DNA from: Clostridia bacterium
Lineage (GTDB): Bacteria; Bacillota; Clostridia; Christensenellales; SZUA-584
Direction of reading: 5' to 3'
Assembly (NCBI GenBank): GCA_003249555.1
Contig: QKIQ01000073.1
Coordinates: 1 to 47,861 of the forward strand
DNA: 47,861 nt
In this document: in pieces, positions 32,620 through 40,973 of the stretch
Layout: each line of letters starts with the position of its first letter
Position numbering within the stretch: the first letter of the stretch is position 1
The notes under the pieces: model-generated
The model's input: the letters and a program-made list of their open reading frames with translations, nothing else
Databases searched by the model: none
Told to the model about the DNA's origin: nothing
Made by a program: the position numbers and the translations under genes

Positions 32620-33291
32620 TTATTTAGTATTTCTCAAACCATAGACTTTTGAAACATCCTGCACGAACATTATGCCTTTCCCCGGTTTATGCAGTTGGAG
32701 GGTATCGTTAATGGAAGAAACTATAGCTTCTGTTTTTTCAATTTCTGATATAATTAATACGACTTCCTTCTCCGGTTCGATTTCCATGGAAAAAAGTTTA
32801 CTGGTTTCGTGAATTCCGGAACCTCTAGCATTAATAATGGTTCCACCCGTAGAACCGACTTTTGTTGCCGCCTCAATAACGGCTTCAGCATTTCCTTTAT
32901 CAACAATAACACTAATAGCACTATACATTATGGCTTTTACACCTCCGCTTTCTTCATGAATATTTGCCATGCAACCCTTGCTTCCAACAACGCTTATAAC
33001 TGGCGTACAAAAGGCAATGCCGTGATGCGGCTTGATGAAGTTGTACTCTTTGTCAAGGTATTCGAGCAGGCTAAATGCGGCTGATCGGCCTGCAACAATA
33101 AATATAATTTCTTTTTCTTCATCATGCAATTCCAGGAACTTTAAAATACTGCTTTTAACTGTGCCTCTCCCTAGCACAATAGTTCCTCCACATACGCCGT
33201 TCTTTTTAGCTGTATGCAATATTTTAGTTCCCATGCCATTGTTGACTATTATAGTCAAGAGCTCAAACTGACTTGCCTGATAACTTTCCAA
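32620..33291 (-). CDS. Tandem P-II-like signalling protein
   Basis: This 223-aa protein is made of two P-II-like (ferredoxin-fold) halves. Residues about 10-105 carry 'GTKILHTAKKNGVCGGTIVLGRGT' and about 120-215 carry 'AVIEAATKVGSTGGTIINARGSG'; both then have a 'KEIIFIV'/'KEVVLII' strand and a 'GIAF'/'GIMFV' ending. P-II proteins sense nucleotides and control transporters. The start is a TTG inside the end of the DUF1538 gene (29-base overlap) with GGAG upstream, so the two are cotranscribed. It probably gates the neighbouring permease; the ligand and substrate are unknown. Confidence 0.8.
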   Translation of the reverse strand: MESYQASQFELLTIIVNNGMGTKILHTAKKNGVCGGTIVLGRGTVKSSILKFLELHDEEKEIIFIVAGRSAAFSLLEYLDKEYNFIKPHHGIAFCTPVISVVGSKGCMANIHEESGGVKAIMYSAISVIVDKGNAEAVIEAATKVGSTGGTIINARGSGIHETSKLFSMEIEPEKEVVLIISEIEKTEAIVSSINDTLQLHKPGKGIMFVQDVSKVYGLRNTK

Positions 33292-34774
33292 TGTCTCCGA
33301 GCCCTCCTTTTCTGGATTTCATTTTATAAATGATACCAAGGATTTGTAAAGCAATCAATGGAAATAATGCAACCATCGCAATCATGCCGAAACCATCGGT
33401 TAATACATTGGCTGTCTCAATCGCATCGGCAGCCCCTTGAGTAAAAGCAAGTATAAAAGTAGCGGTCATTGGTCCCGATGCCACTCCGCCTGAGTCAAAA
33501 GCAATACCAACGAACAGTTTGGGCGAAAAATAAGCCATTACGATAGAGATTAAATATCCAGGCAAGAGAAAATGCCACAGCTGCATTTCAGGTATAAGAA
33601 TCCTTATTGTGGACAGCGCCACAGCGCAACCAATCCCTATTGACAACGCGACTAAAACGGCTTTGCGCTTGATATATCCGCTTGTAACTTTTTCAATACT
33701 TTTAGTTAGAACATACACAGCCGGTTCCGCAAGAATAGTCACACATCCCAACACGAAACCCGTTATAATGAAGACGGCCTTGTTATCCAATAAAGCCACT
33801 TTATAGCCGATTATCTTCGCGACATCCATAAAACCTGCATTGACACCGGTTAAAAAAAGTACCAATCCTATAAAAGTGTACAAAATACCTATTAATATCT
33901 TAATAAATGGTTTTTTGGGCAGTTTAAATAAAAATAATTGGGAAACAACAAATATAACCAATAGAGGAAGCAGCGCCAAAAATGATTCGAGTGCAAGAAA
34001 GGGTAACTTTTGCAAATACGGTTCGAATACAGACGAAGAATAGACGGCGTCTACTTTAAGAACTGGATTCATCTCCGGCATACCAAAAACAATACCCATA
34101 ACCATAACCGAAATTATAGCGCCGACTGAAGCGACTGCTACCAGTCCAAAACTATCTTTTTCCGATGCTTTGCTATCTTTTTTTAGTGTAGATACGCCTA
34201 TTGCCAAAGCGAGTATAAACGGTACAGTTAGAGCACCGGTGGTTGCCCCGGATGCGTCAAACGCAATACCTATGAACTCAGGAGGAGTAAAAAAAGACAA
34301 TACAAGAATAATACCGTATAAAATCGTAAGTATTATATACAAAGGAATATTTTTTATTATTCTTATTATTCCTAAAGAGAACAATGCTGCAATACCGACT
34401 GATACTACAACCACAAGACTTAATTTTGATATTAGACCTAATGTAACATCATCCACCTGTCCTGCAAAGATTTGCAGGTCGGGTTCGGCCACGGAAATAA
34501 TGAAAGCCACTAAAAAGCCTACAATCGTTATTATCCATAATTTATTCGTTTTAACGAGGGATGATCCCATTTGGTTCCCTATCGGCGTAACGCCGAGATC
34601 AATGCCGAACAAAAATATAGCTAAACCAACAATGACAAAAATTGCTCCAATAAGAAATCGAATAATAGAAGTAATTTCCATTGGAGCAAATGTAAAATTA
34701 AGTATTAAAACTATTATTATAATTGGAAGAACAGCAAATGAAACCTCTTTTAGTTTATGCGTTAAAACATTCAA
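33263..34774 (-). CDS. DUF1538 family permease-like membrane protein
   Basis: This 503-aa polytopic membrane protein has about 12-14 membrane segments arranged as an internal duplication. 'GLAIFLFGIDLGVTPIG' in the first half matches 'GLVLFLTGVNAGFMDVA' in the second, and 'EFIGIAFDASGATTGALTVPFILA' matches 'LFVGIAFDSGGVASGPMTATFILA'. It belongs to the DUF1538 family, often paired with P-II-like proteins. The transported substrate is unknown. The start is TTG with AGGAGG about 11 bases upstream. The gene and its partner are much more AT-rich than the pilus genes on either side, a sign of acquired cargo. Confidence 0.85.
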   Translation of the reverse strand: MNVLTHKLKEVSFAVLPIIIIVLILNFTFAPMEITSIIRFLIGAIFVIVGLAIFLFGIDLGVTPIGNQMGSSLVKTNKLWIITIVGFLVAFIISVAEPDLQIFAGQVDDVTLGLISKLSLVVVVSVGIAALFSLGIIRIIKNIPLYIILTILYGIILVLSFFTPPEFIGIAFDASGATTGALTVPFILALAIGVSTLKKDSKASEKDSFGLVAVASVGAIISVMVMGIVFGMPEMNPVLKVDAVYSSSVFEPYLQKLPFLALESFLALLPLLVIFVVSQLFLFKLPKKPFIKILIGILYTFIGLVLFLTGVNAGFMDVAKIIGYKVALLDNKAVFIITGFVLGCVTILAEPAVYVLTKSIEKVTSGYIKRKAVLVALSIGIGCAVALSTIRILIPEMQLWHFLLPGYLISIVMAYFSPKLFVGIAFDSGGVASGPMTATFILAFTQGAADAIETANVLTDGFGMIAMVALFPLIALQILGIIYKMKSRKGGLGDIGKLSGKSV

Positions 34775-34818
34775 ATAACTGTTTACCTCCTTTTAAAGCA
34801 TTCTGATTATACAATTAG

Positions 34819-34848
34819 ATTATAACATATGAATCTCGGTTTTATGAA
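34819..34848 (-). promoter_or_regulatory. Promoter of the DUF1538/P-II-like cargo operon
   Basis: On the minus strand, a -10 TATAAT (34824-34819) lies 18 bases downstream of a weak -35 TTCATA (34848-34843). The leader to the DUF1538 start is about 40 bases. Confidence 0.55.
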
Positions 34849-34928
34849 CTCTTAATTAAAGCGAGGAGAAAAACATTTGAGCTAAGAGTTTACGCTTAGT
34901 TAGAACTATTGGTTTATTTGTTTATTAT

Positions 34929-34963
34929 AACATGCCCTAGAGCTTTGAGCCATAGGGCATGTT
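34929..34963. repeat. 11-bp inverted repeat after the CARDB protein gene
   Basis: AACATGCCCTA (34929-34939) and TAGGGCATGTT (34953-34963) are exact reverse complements with a 13-base loop, starting 10 bases after the stop of the CARDB gene. Neither side has a T-run, so it may be an mRNA 3' stabiliser or weak terminator. Confidence 0.55.
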
Positions 34964-34972
34964 ACCCCGCTA

Positions 34973-37870
34973 TTACCTCTTGATCGTCGTAATCCGGTCG
35001 TACATATCGCCCTCAATCATCAGCGTATCGGTCTTGTGCTCATACAACTGTCCGATGGGGCTCCATGAATAAAAAGCCTGCACCCATGCAACGTATTCTC
35101 CGTCAGGGAACCAGATTGGCGTGTAGTGCAGGCGGCTCACCGTGACTGAATACGGATTGATGGCAAGCTGCCATGTTACCGTCATTCCTCCGGCTTCGCC
35201 AGTCTTGACCTCCAGACTGTCCCGCACGTTTTGCCATGCGCTTAATTGTCCATATGCCGATTCAGGACAACGTACCCAAACCATCTGTGCGCCGACCAGC
35301 TTTTCGGGATGGTCGTAGTTGGTGGTCAGGGCTGTGGTACAGGAAACGCTGAACCCGAAGCCGGATTCCATCTGGCGGGGTTTATCGGGATAAGCGATGC
35401 GGCTGTCCGGCAGTATCTGGAACGTGGTGGTCAATCGGGCATAGAAGGTTTTTGTGACATAGCTGCCGCTAATCAGCCGAATCTCCTGCCATGTGTGGTA
35501 GGCGGAGGACGCGGGAACTGACAGGCTGCTCAGCCCATATGCCGTATACCGCTCCATGGCCATATCTTCGGGATCGGCTACGGTGGAAGCAGGGACATTA
35601 ACGACTTGAATATCTTTTGTCAGGACGTTGTTGCTCTCATCCGTTTCGCCCAAGCTGCCGTCCGGGTCTGCGGTGATCTTCACAGTGTAGTTTCCGGCTG
35701 CCGGTACGGTGATTCGGAATACCGCCAGATTGCTGCCGCTACCGGGGATGGGGATGCTTTGCGTGGAGGACACGCTGCCAATCGTCAGCCGGACGGCGAC
35801 GGACGGCACGGGTTGCGCCGTGTTGTTGCGGACCGTAGCCGAAACGGTCACATCCATGTCCGCGTACCAATCTGTAATGGAGGAATCGATCACCTCGATA
35901 TCGGGCCGCAAGGCTTTAACGGATATCGTAGCTGTGCTGCTGTTGTTCCCTTCGTTGCTTTCCGCGATTCTGTTGTCGGGATCGGCATACGCCGTGATCG
36001 TGATGGCCTGCGGACTGAGCGACGTTGGCGCTGTGAAAGTAAACGTAACCGTCCGGCTTGCGCCCGCGCTGAGTGCAGAAAGGCTGGTTGAAAATATCCC
36101 TATATTCGGCACGGTGAGCCGAACAGTTGTCGTCGCAGCGGAAGTCGGGCCAATATTTTTTACCGTAGCCGACATCGTGACCGTATCGCCGGCTTCGTAC
36201 AGCGGTTTATCGCCCGAGAGCGCCGTTACGGTCAGATCGGGCAGAGACAGCACATTGAACGCGGTGCTTCTTGTGTTGTTGCTCTCATTACTCTCTGAAA
36301 CAATGCCGGTGGAGTCCGCCATCGCCGTTACAATCACGTTTTTTGTGGATGTGAAGGTTGGAGCAATATAGGTAAAGGTCACGGTCGTCGTACCGCCTAC
36401 GGCCAGCGAAGACACATACTTGGTCTGGGTGGACAAATCAGCAGACGTGAGCGCCACATAAAAGCCGCCCGCCGCGCTTTCTCCCTGATTGCGCACTGTA
36501 GCCGAAATCGTGATCGTTTCGCCCGGTGTGTACTCGGCTTTGTTGCTGGAAAGCGCGGATACGATCAGGTCGGGCTGCTCCATTTTCAGCACCTTAAATG
36601 AGGCGTCTCTTGCATTATTGTTCTCGTTGCTCTCTGCGATAGCGCCCGTGGAATCTGCCGTCGCTGTGACCGTGATTGTCTTGTCAGCGGCGTATTGTCC
36701 CGCCGTATAGGAAAAGGTGACGCTAGTGGAGCTTCCGGCTGCCAGCGAAGAAACATACTTTGTCTGCGTGGACAGATCGGCGGACGTGAGGGACACATAG
36801 AAGCCGCCCGCGCTGCGCAGCCCTTGATTCTTCACCGTTGCCGTTATGCTGACCGGACTGCCTGCTTCAAAGGTTGAAGCATTGGGTGTGAGCGCCGTCA
36901 CTGTCAAATCGGCATATATCTGCGGCGTATTTACAGCAGCCCACACGGTCTGCGCGTCATTGTATATGGCGTTCTTGGCAACAATCACGCGCTGCAAACT
37001 ACTTTTTGTTGGCGCGTAAGCAAACATGTTGCTGCGCGTCCGGTTATCCCGACCCGTTGCAGATATGGAAAAGCTCCGATTGGCATTTGCTTCGCTCATG
37101 GGGACCCATATCGTCAGCGTATCACCGGATTGCCCGGTGTAACCGGACACGCTGGAGCCGGAAGGAAGCCCGGAGGTGTTCAGAACGTACCCGCCGTTCA
37201 TATTCGTTGTATAAACCCTGGCCGTTCCAACAAAATAACTGCCGCTGATCGACATAGACGGCGCAGATAGGGAAATGCTGTGCGTCATCAAGCCTTGGGA
37301 CCGCGCCTTTATCAGAAGTTCTATCGAGAATTGCAGCACGTCGGTGTACCCGGAATTCGCGCGGATTTTGCTGCCGATCTGTCCACCCGCCGCGTAGCTG
37401 CGCAGTTGCGAATCGGAATACGCGCCAAGATTGGTGAAATTGTACTGTGCCGAATCTCCATTTTCGGAAAGCCAGAAACGCACCGCGTTGGCCGTGGCGT
37501 ATCGCGCTTCCGTTGCTGTTAATCCACCCGTCGAATAAGGATAGCCGTTTTCAAAGATGATACGCAGGCCGGTCTGAACACGCGCGGAGTACGTGCCCAG
37601 GATGTCTGAATCGTTGTAGGATGAGTTTGATGGGCTATCATTTTTGTGTTGTAAACAATAGGCCACCTGCTCGGGAGATGTGCTGACAATATAATGCTCC
37701 GGAGTTTTCAGGTCTTTCCAGCCCGATCCGCCGTTATAATCAAACATATGGGTCGTATTTCTTGTTCCGACGCTGACGGCGGCCAGCGCTGAGCTGGCAA
37801 AAAGGATTAGCGTGAACAGCAGAATAACGACTGCCGTCACCGATATGAATATTTTCTTTTTTCGCTTCAT
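34973..37870 (-). CDS. Secreted CARDB-repeat protein with thioester-like N-terminal domain (pilus-associated adhesin)
   Basis: This 965-aa protein begins with a signal peptide (basic MKRKKK, hydrophobic stretch, Ala-Leu-Ala-Ala near 28-32). An N-terminal domain (about 35-200) resembles TQXA/thioester adhesin domains: a Cys in 'VAYCLQHKN' near residue 72 and 'ATANAVRFWL' near 130, where the thioester Gln appears to be replaced. Four CARDB (Ig-like) repeats follow, about 310-760; the first two are nearly identical ('SADLSTQTKYVSSLA'). There is no LPXTG or C-terminal membrane anchor. ATG 37870 has AAAGGAGG 6 bases upstream. Its place after pilin-like genes suggests a pilus-borne or secreted attachment factor. 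Confidence 0.82.
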   Translation of the reverse strand: MKRKKKIFISVTAVVILLFTLILFASSALAAVSVGTRNTTHMFDYNGGSGWKDLKTPEHYIVSTSPEQVAYCLQHKNDSPSNSSYNDSDILGTYSARVQTGLRIIFENGYPYSTGGLTATEARYATANAVRFWLSENGDSAQYNFTNLGAYSDSQLRSYAAGGQIGSKIRANSGYTDVLQFSIELLIKARSQGLMTHSISLSAPSMSISGSYFVGTARVYTTNMNGGYVLNTSGLPSGSSVSGYTGQSGDTLTIWVPMSEANANRSFSISATGRDNRTRSNMFAYAPTKSSLQRVIVAKNAIYNDAQTVWAAVNTPQIYADLTVTALTPNASTFEAGSPVSITATVKNQGLRSAGGFYVSLTSADLSTQTKYVSSLAAGSSTSVTFSYTAGQYAADKTITVTATADSTGAIAESNENNNARDASFKVLKMEQPDLIVSALSSNKAEYTPGETITISATVRNQGESAAGGFYVALTSADLSTQTKYVSSLAVGGTTTVTFTYIAPTFTSTKNVIVTAMADSTGIVSESNESNNTRSTAFNVLSLPDLTVTALSGDKPLYEAGDTVTMSATVKNIGPTSAATTTVRLTVPNIGIFSTSLSALSAGASRTVTFTFTAPTSLSPQAITITAYADPDNRIAESNEGNNSSTATISVKALRPDIEVIDSSITDWYADMDVTVSATVRNNTAQPVPSVAVRLTIGSVSSTQSIPIPGSGSNLAVFRITVPAAGNYTVKITADPDGSLGETDESNNVLTKDIQVVNVPASTVADPEDMAMERYTAYGLSSLSVPASSAYHTWQEIRLISGSYVTKTFYARLTTTFQILPDSRIAYPDKPRQMESGFGFSVSCTTALTTNYDHPEKLVGAQMVWVRCPESAYGQLSAWQNVRDSLEVKTGEAGGMTVTWQLAINPYSVTVSRLHYTPIWFPDGEYVAWVQAFYSWSPIGQLYEHKTDTLMIEGDMYDRITTIKR

Positions 37871-37884
37871 AAGCGGCCTCCTTT

Positions 37885-38349
37885 CTATTCGATATACAGC
37901 ACTGACGAGAGCACCGTCATGGGGATGCGGATTTCCGTAACGCTGCTCATCGCCCACGGCGCTGGCATGACAAACGTCGCGTCGAGCCGCAGCGTTTTCT
38001 CCTGCACCGAAAGCTGCGCGCCCTCAAGAGCGTAGGCCAGTTTGTCGCCGTTATATTTCACCCAGCGTCCGCCCTCACGCGCCCATCCTGCGTCCGCCAG
38101 ATTTTCCTCCAGCAGCGATTGGGCGGCATCTGCCGGAACATTCAATTGCAGATCACGCACATTGGTGTTGAGCAGTCCCGCATCCACCGTCACAAGAGCC
38201 GCGCGTTCCAGTTCGGTTTCACAAGTCTGGTATTTGGCGTACACTGTGGTGCCCGTGTATACGACAAAAGACAATGTAAAGAGAATGAGAATGAGGAACA
38301 GCGTCCACAGAATCGCGCTCCCGCGTGTGTCTTGAAAAAAGTGTCTCAT
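37885..38349 (-). CDS. TadE-like pseudopilin
   Basis: This 154-aa protein has one N-terminal membrane helix (about 11-32) directly after 'TRGSAILW', in keeping with a prepilin-like leader, and a soluble C-terminal domain. This is the layout of TadE/TadF minor pseudopilins. The start overlaps the stop of the DUF4320 gene (TAATG) and has GGAGGTG 11 bases upstream. The CARDB gene follows 14 bases later. Confidence 0.75.
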   Translation of the reverse strand: MRHFFQDTRGSAILWTLFLILILFTLSFVVYTGTTVYAKYQTCETELERAALVTVDAGLLNTNVRDLQLNVPADAAQSLLEENLADAGWAREGGRWVKYNGDKLAYALEGAQLSVQEKTLRLDATFVMPAPWAMSSVTEIRIPMTVLSSVLYIE

Positions 38350-38774
38350 TATTTGAAATACACCTCCGAAATGCCACGCGCGGAAGCGGTGATTTGCACA
38401 TGGATGGCCAGCGGGTTACCCAGCGCGGGACGAAGGATGACAATGGGCACTGTTTTCGTTACGGTGATGGTAAACTGCGTTTTAAGCTGGATGGTTTTTT
38501 CTGCCGCATCATGCCATTGTGTCTCTATTTCAACGGTGTCGGGCGTGATAAAATCCCCGTCTTCCGTGACGGATTGCAGCGTCTCATCGTCCGCTTTGCC
38601 GTACAACTCCACGGTCCGCGCCATGTACTTGGCGGTCTGGTTTAAACTTTGCTGCGCGGTAAATATCGGGAACAGCGCCATAAGAGAGGCCATGAGCGTA
38701 AACAGGATGAGCATGGCGATTGCCACGTCGATATACCCCTCGGCGGTCTGGTCGCGGATAAATTTACGTTTCAT
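38349..38774 (-). CDS. DUF4320 family protein (TadE-like pseudopilin)
   Basis: This 141-aa protein has one N-terminal membrane helix after 'TAEGYIDVAIAMLILF' and a soluble C-terminal half. DUF4320 proteins accompany Tad-type genes in clostridial ICEs. The string AEGYIDVA closely matches AEGFLDVA of the Flp-like pilin, suggesting the same prepilin peptidase processes both after Gly. ATG 38774 has AAAGGA upstream. Confidence 0.82.
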   Translation of the reverse strand: MKRKFIRDQTAEGYIDVAIAMLILFTLMASLMALFPIFTAQQSLNQTAKYMARTVELYGKADDETLQSVTEDGDFITPDTVEIETQWHDAAEKTIQLKTQFTITVTKTVPIVILRPALGNPLAIHVQITASARGISEVYFK

Positions 38775-38796
38775 ACCGGTTCCTTTCTGATGGGAA

Positions 38797-38820
38797 AGGG
38801 GCTGCCGTGCGGCAGCCCCT
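38797..38820 (-). terminator. Strong hairpin after the Flp-like pilin gene
   Basis: Arms 38797-38807 and 38810-38820 form a perfect 11-bp GC-rich stem with a 2-base loop, followed on the minus strand by TTTCCC. It lies between the pilin and the minor pseudopilins, so it could lower expression of the latter relative to the pilin or protect the pilin mRNA. Confidence 0.65.
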
Positions 38821-38842
38821 CCAGCATCTGTTTGTTGGTCGC

Positions 38843-39046
38843 TTACGGCAGTACGCTGATGCCGGTCAACTCGCTGCTGATCTTTTCAATCAGCCCGGAG
38901 AACAGGTTCGGGACGGCAGCGTTCAGGATGATGAGCACCGCCGCGCCGATGACCACGACGATCAGAATCTTCATTGCGACATCGAGGAAACCCTCGGCCT
39001 TCTTCTCGGAAACGAAGCGACGGATGGTGTTTTTGACTTTCAGCAT
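38843..39046 (-). CDS. Flp-like major pilin (DUF6133 family)
   Basis: This 67-aa protein is of major-pilin size. It has a basic N-terminus, the processing-type sequence 'KAEGFLDVAMK', one hydrophobic helix ('ILIVVVIGAAVLIILNAAV') and a short C-terminus. Cleavage after Gly by the A24 peptidase would leave a peptide of about 48 residues, typical of Flp pilins. ATG 39046 has AAAGGAG 8 bases upstream. It has its own promoter and is bracketed by hairpins, fitting a gene needed at high level. Confidence 0.82.
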   Translation of the reverse strand: MLKVKNTIRRFVSEKKAEGFLDVAMKILIVVVIGAAVLIILNAAVPNLFSGLIEKISSELTGISVLP

Positions 39047-39092
39047 GATGATTTCTCCTTTTCATAATTAAATTGAGGTGATGGGATGGGTG

Positions 39093-39122
39093 TATATAAA
39101 ATCCGTCTGTGTTCGGCAGCAA
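39093..39122 (-). promoter_or_regulatory. Promoter of the Flp-like pilin gene
   Basis: On the minus strand, -35 TTGCTG (39122-39117) and -10 TATATA (39098-39093) are 18 bases apart, directly after the tadC terminator and 47 bases before the pilin start. Confidence 0.5.
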
Positions 39123-39129
39123 TAAAAAA

Positions 39130-39149
39130 GCAGCCCTCCCTTCGGCTGC
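39130..39149 (-). terminator. Intrinsic terminator after tadC
   Basis: GCAGCC and GGCTGC form a 6-bp stem followed on the minus strand by TTTTTTATT. It lies 22 bases after the tadC stop and before the pilin promoter, so it separates the motor operon from the pilin gene. Confidence 0.65.
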
Positions 39150-39171
39150 CGGAACAAACGGACGGATGGGC

Positions 39172-40047
39172 TTAAAAGCCCACGGCTTGCAGATTGCCTA
39201 TGATAAGCAGAATGAGCGGAACCATGAACATGAGGATCATAAGCACCGTCAGAATGAACGAAGCGATTTTGATGCGTCCGGGACGCTTTTCCATCAACCG
39301 GCGCAACGTTTCGCGTTCCTTCGTGCGCATGTCCTGTTCCAGAACGAGCAGGCTGGTATGCTGATCGACACCCTGATACACGCCGCACAGCACCGCGCAC
39401 AGCGTAGAAAAGGATGGCAGACCCAGCCGCGCGTCCATGTTTCGCAGCGCAGCTTCATGGTTGCCGATCTGCATGTCGGTGATAAGCCGGTCAAGCTCCA
39501 CGCCCAGCGCCTTGCCTGCAACCTTCCTGTATTTTTCAAAGAAGGTAAGCATGTCGCGGTTGTCCTGCAAGCTGTAGTTCATGGTTTCGACGAGGCGCGG
39601 CAACTCCGCTTCAATTTCTCGATTTTGCGCTTCCACACGCTTGCGGACAGTTTGCATCCGCTGGAAGTAGGCAAGAACGGCAGCGACGGCGGTCAACAGG
39701 GCCAGCCAGGGAACGCCAAGGGGAATAAACAACAGGCCGATCAGGGGCATCAGCAGGGATTTGGTCATGGCCGTCCCCACATATTCCTGCGGCGTCTCGC
39801 CCATATGGAGCCGCGCAAAGTCCGCTGCCAACCGTTTCTGCCGATACTCGCTCATGGGGAATAGCCTGGCAATCAACCGGGCCAGCGGGGTTAGCGCGGC
39901 TTGCAGACGTTCGGACATGTCCCGTTTGCCGTGGATGCCGCGCATCATTTCCACGCTTTTCCCCGAAGGCAAGCAAAGCGCCGCCTGTGCCATGCGGTAT
40001 AATCCGAAGGCCAGCAACAAGCCGGGAATGAAATAAAGTAGCGTCAT
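39172..40047 (-). CDS. tadC: TadC-like inner-membrane platform protein (T2SSF)
   Basis: This 291-aa protein has a type II secretion F-like domain (about residues 140-270), hydrophobic segments at about 1-20, 95-130 and 260-285, and the TadC-typical 'ELPRLVETMNYSLQDNRDMLTFFEKYRKVAG'. With TadB it forms the membrane platform on which the CpaF motor acts. Its start overlaps the end of tadB by 4 bases, with GGCGGTGA upstream. Confidence 0.85.
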   Translation of the reverse strand: MTLLYFIPGLLLAFGLYRMAQAALCLPSGKSVEMMRGIHGKRDMSERLQAALTPLARLIARLFPMSEYRQKRLAADFARLHMGETPQEYVGTAMTKSLLMPLIGLLFIPLGVPWLALLTAVAAVLAYFQRMQTVRKRVEAQNREIEAELPRLVETMNYSLQDNRDMLTFFEKYRKVAGKALGVELDRLITDMQIGNHEAALRNMDARLGLPSFSTLCAVLCGVYQGVDQHTSLLVLEQDMRTKERETLRRLMEKRPGRIKIASFILTVLMILMFMVPLILLIIGNLQAVGF

Positions 40048-40973
40048 TTTGATTCACCGCCTTCCACCGGACGGTACAGACGTGCCACCCAAATAGCTGT
40101 TGCGAGTACGGCGGCCAGCACCACAGCTAAAGTGATCTTGCCTACGGGCGTTGCTGTGAGCATGGTATACCACTCGGGCAGCATGGCTCCCAGCAGGGGA
40201 ATGGACCCCAGCACCAGCATGACCGTGATAATATAATCGCCAACCTGTTTTTGTATAGCCGTATCCGCTTCCATCTGCGCCCGGCGCATTTCACCAAGGC
40301 GGCTCACAATGCCCGGCAGCGCGAACCGAATCTGCCTGTCACGCTGGCACTGTATCAGCACGTCGCACCAATCCCGCCAATAGCGGTTGTCGATGCGCTC
40401 CAGCATTCGGTGCAGGGCTTTTACGATGTCCGAGTCAATAAGCTGCGTTTCGGTATAAAACTGCCGGAACACGCCGTCAAGCGGAGTGGGAAGCAGGTGC
40501 AGGTTATTTTCCACCGCACCAATTAGGTCGCCGCCCGCCACATATGCGTTGGTGATAGTTCCCATTGTGCTTTCCAGCTTCTCGTTCAGACTTCGGATAT
40601 AGTCTCCGGTGCGTATACGGACGACAATCAGCGGCGAGAAACCCAGGCCAGCCGCCAGCACCAGCCCGGCGAGAACATTATCCAGCGCGAGGCCGATCAG
40701 CAATCCCGCGATTGCCAGTATGACAGCCGCCCATTTGTAAGCGCCGATTTGCTCGTTCATGCCCGCTGCCGCAAGCATTTCTTTGGCATCGTCCACTGTC
40801 GCGGCCAGCTTACCTTTCGATTTGCCTGTGATGCGCCGTATCTTATTCGTTCGTTCCCGCTGGCGCTGGAACGGCTTTGCGAACAGGCGCGTCATATCCG
40901 AAGCACGGACGCCCAGCAATAAAAAAAGCCCCGCAATAACCAGCAGGGCGCAGAGTATTTGCACGATGGTCAT
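40044..40973 (-). CDS. tadB: TadB-like inner-membrane platform protein (T2SSF)
   Basis: This 309-aa protein starts with a membrane helix, has a second pair near 80-115, a type II secretion F-like domain (about 130-270) and C-terminal helices. 'SLNEKLESTMGTITNAYVAGGDLIGAVE' fits the T2SSF pattern. It overlaps cpaF by 4 bases and tadC by 4 bases, so the three are translated together. Confidence 0.85.
   Translation of the reverse strand: MTIVQILCALLVIAGLFLLLGVRASDMTRLFAKPFQRQRERTNKIRRITGKSKGKLAATVDDAKEMLAAAGMNEQIGAYKWAAVILAIAGLLIGLALDNVLAGLVLAAGLGFSPLIVVRIRTGDYIRSLNEKLESTMGTITNAYVAGGDLIGAVENNLHLLPTPLDGVFRQFYTETQLIDSDIVKALHRMLERIDNRYWRDWCDVLIQCQRDRQIRFALPGIVSRLGEMRRAQMEADTAIQKQVGDYIITVMLVLGSIPLLGAMLPEWYTMLTATPVGKITLAVVLAAVLATAIWVARLYRPVEGGESK

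Noticed and set aside
34929..34963. Hairpin after the CARDB gene as an intrinsic terminator
   Set aside because: The stem is perfect but neither side has a T-run, so only an inverted repeat is reported.
37861..37957. 29 extra N-terminal residues for the CARDB protein
   Set aside because: The upstream extension has no ribosome site and would bury the signal peptide; ATG 37870 has AAAGGAGG at proper spacing.
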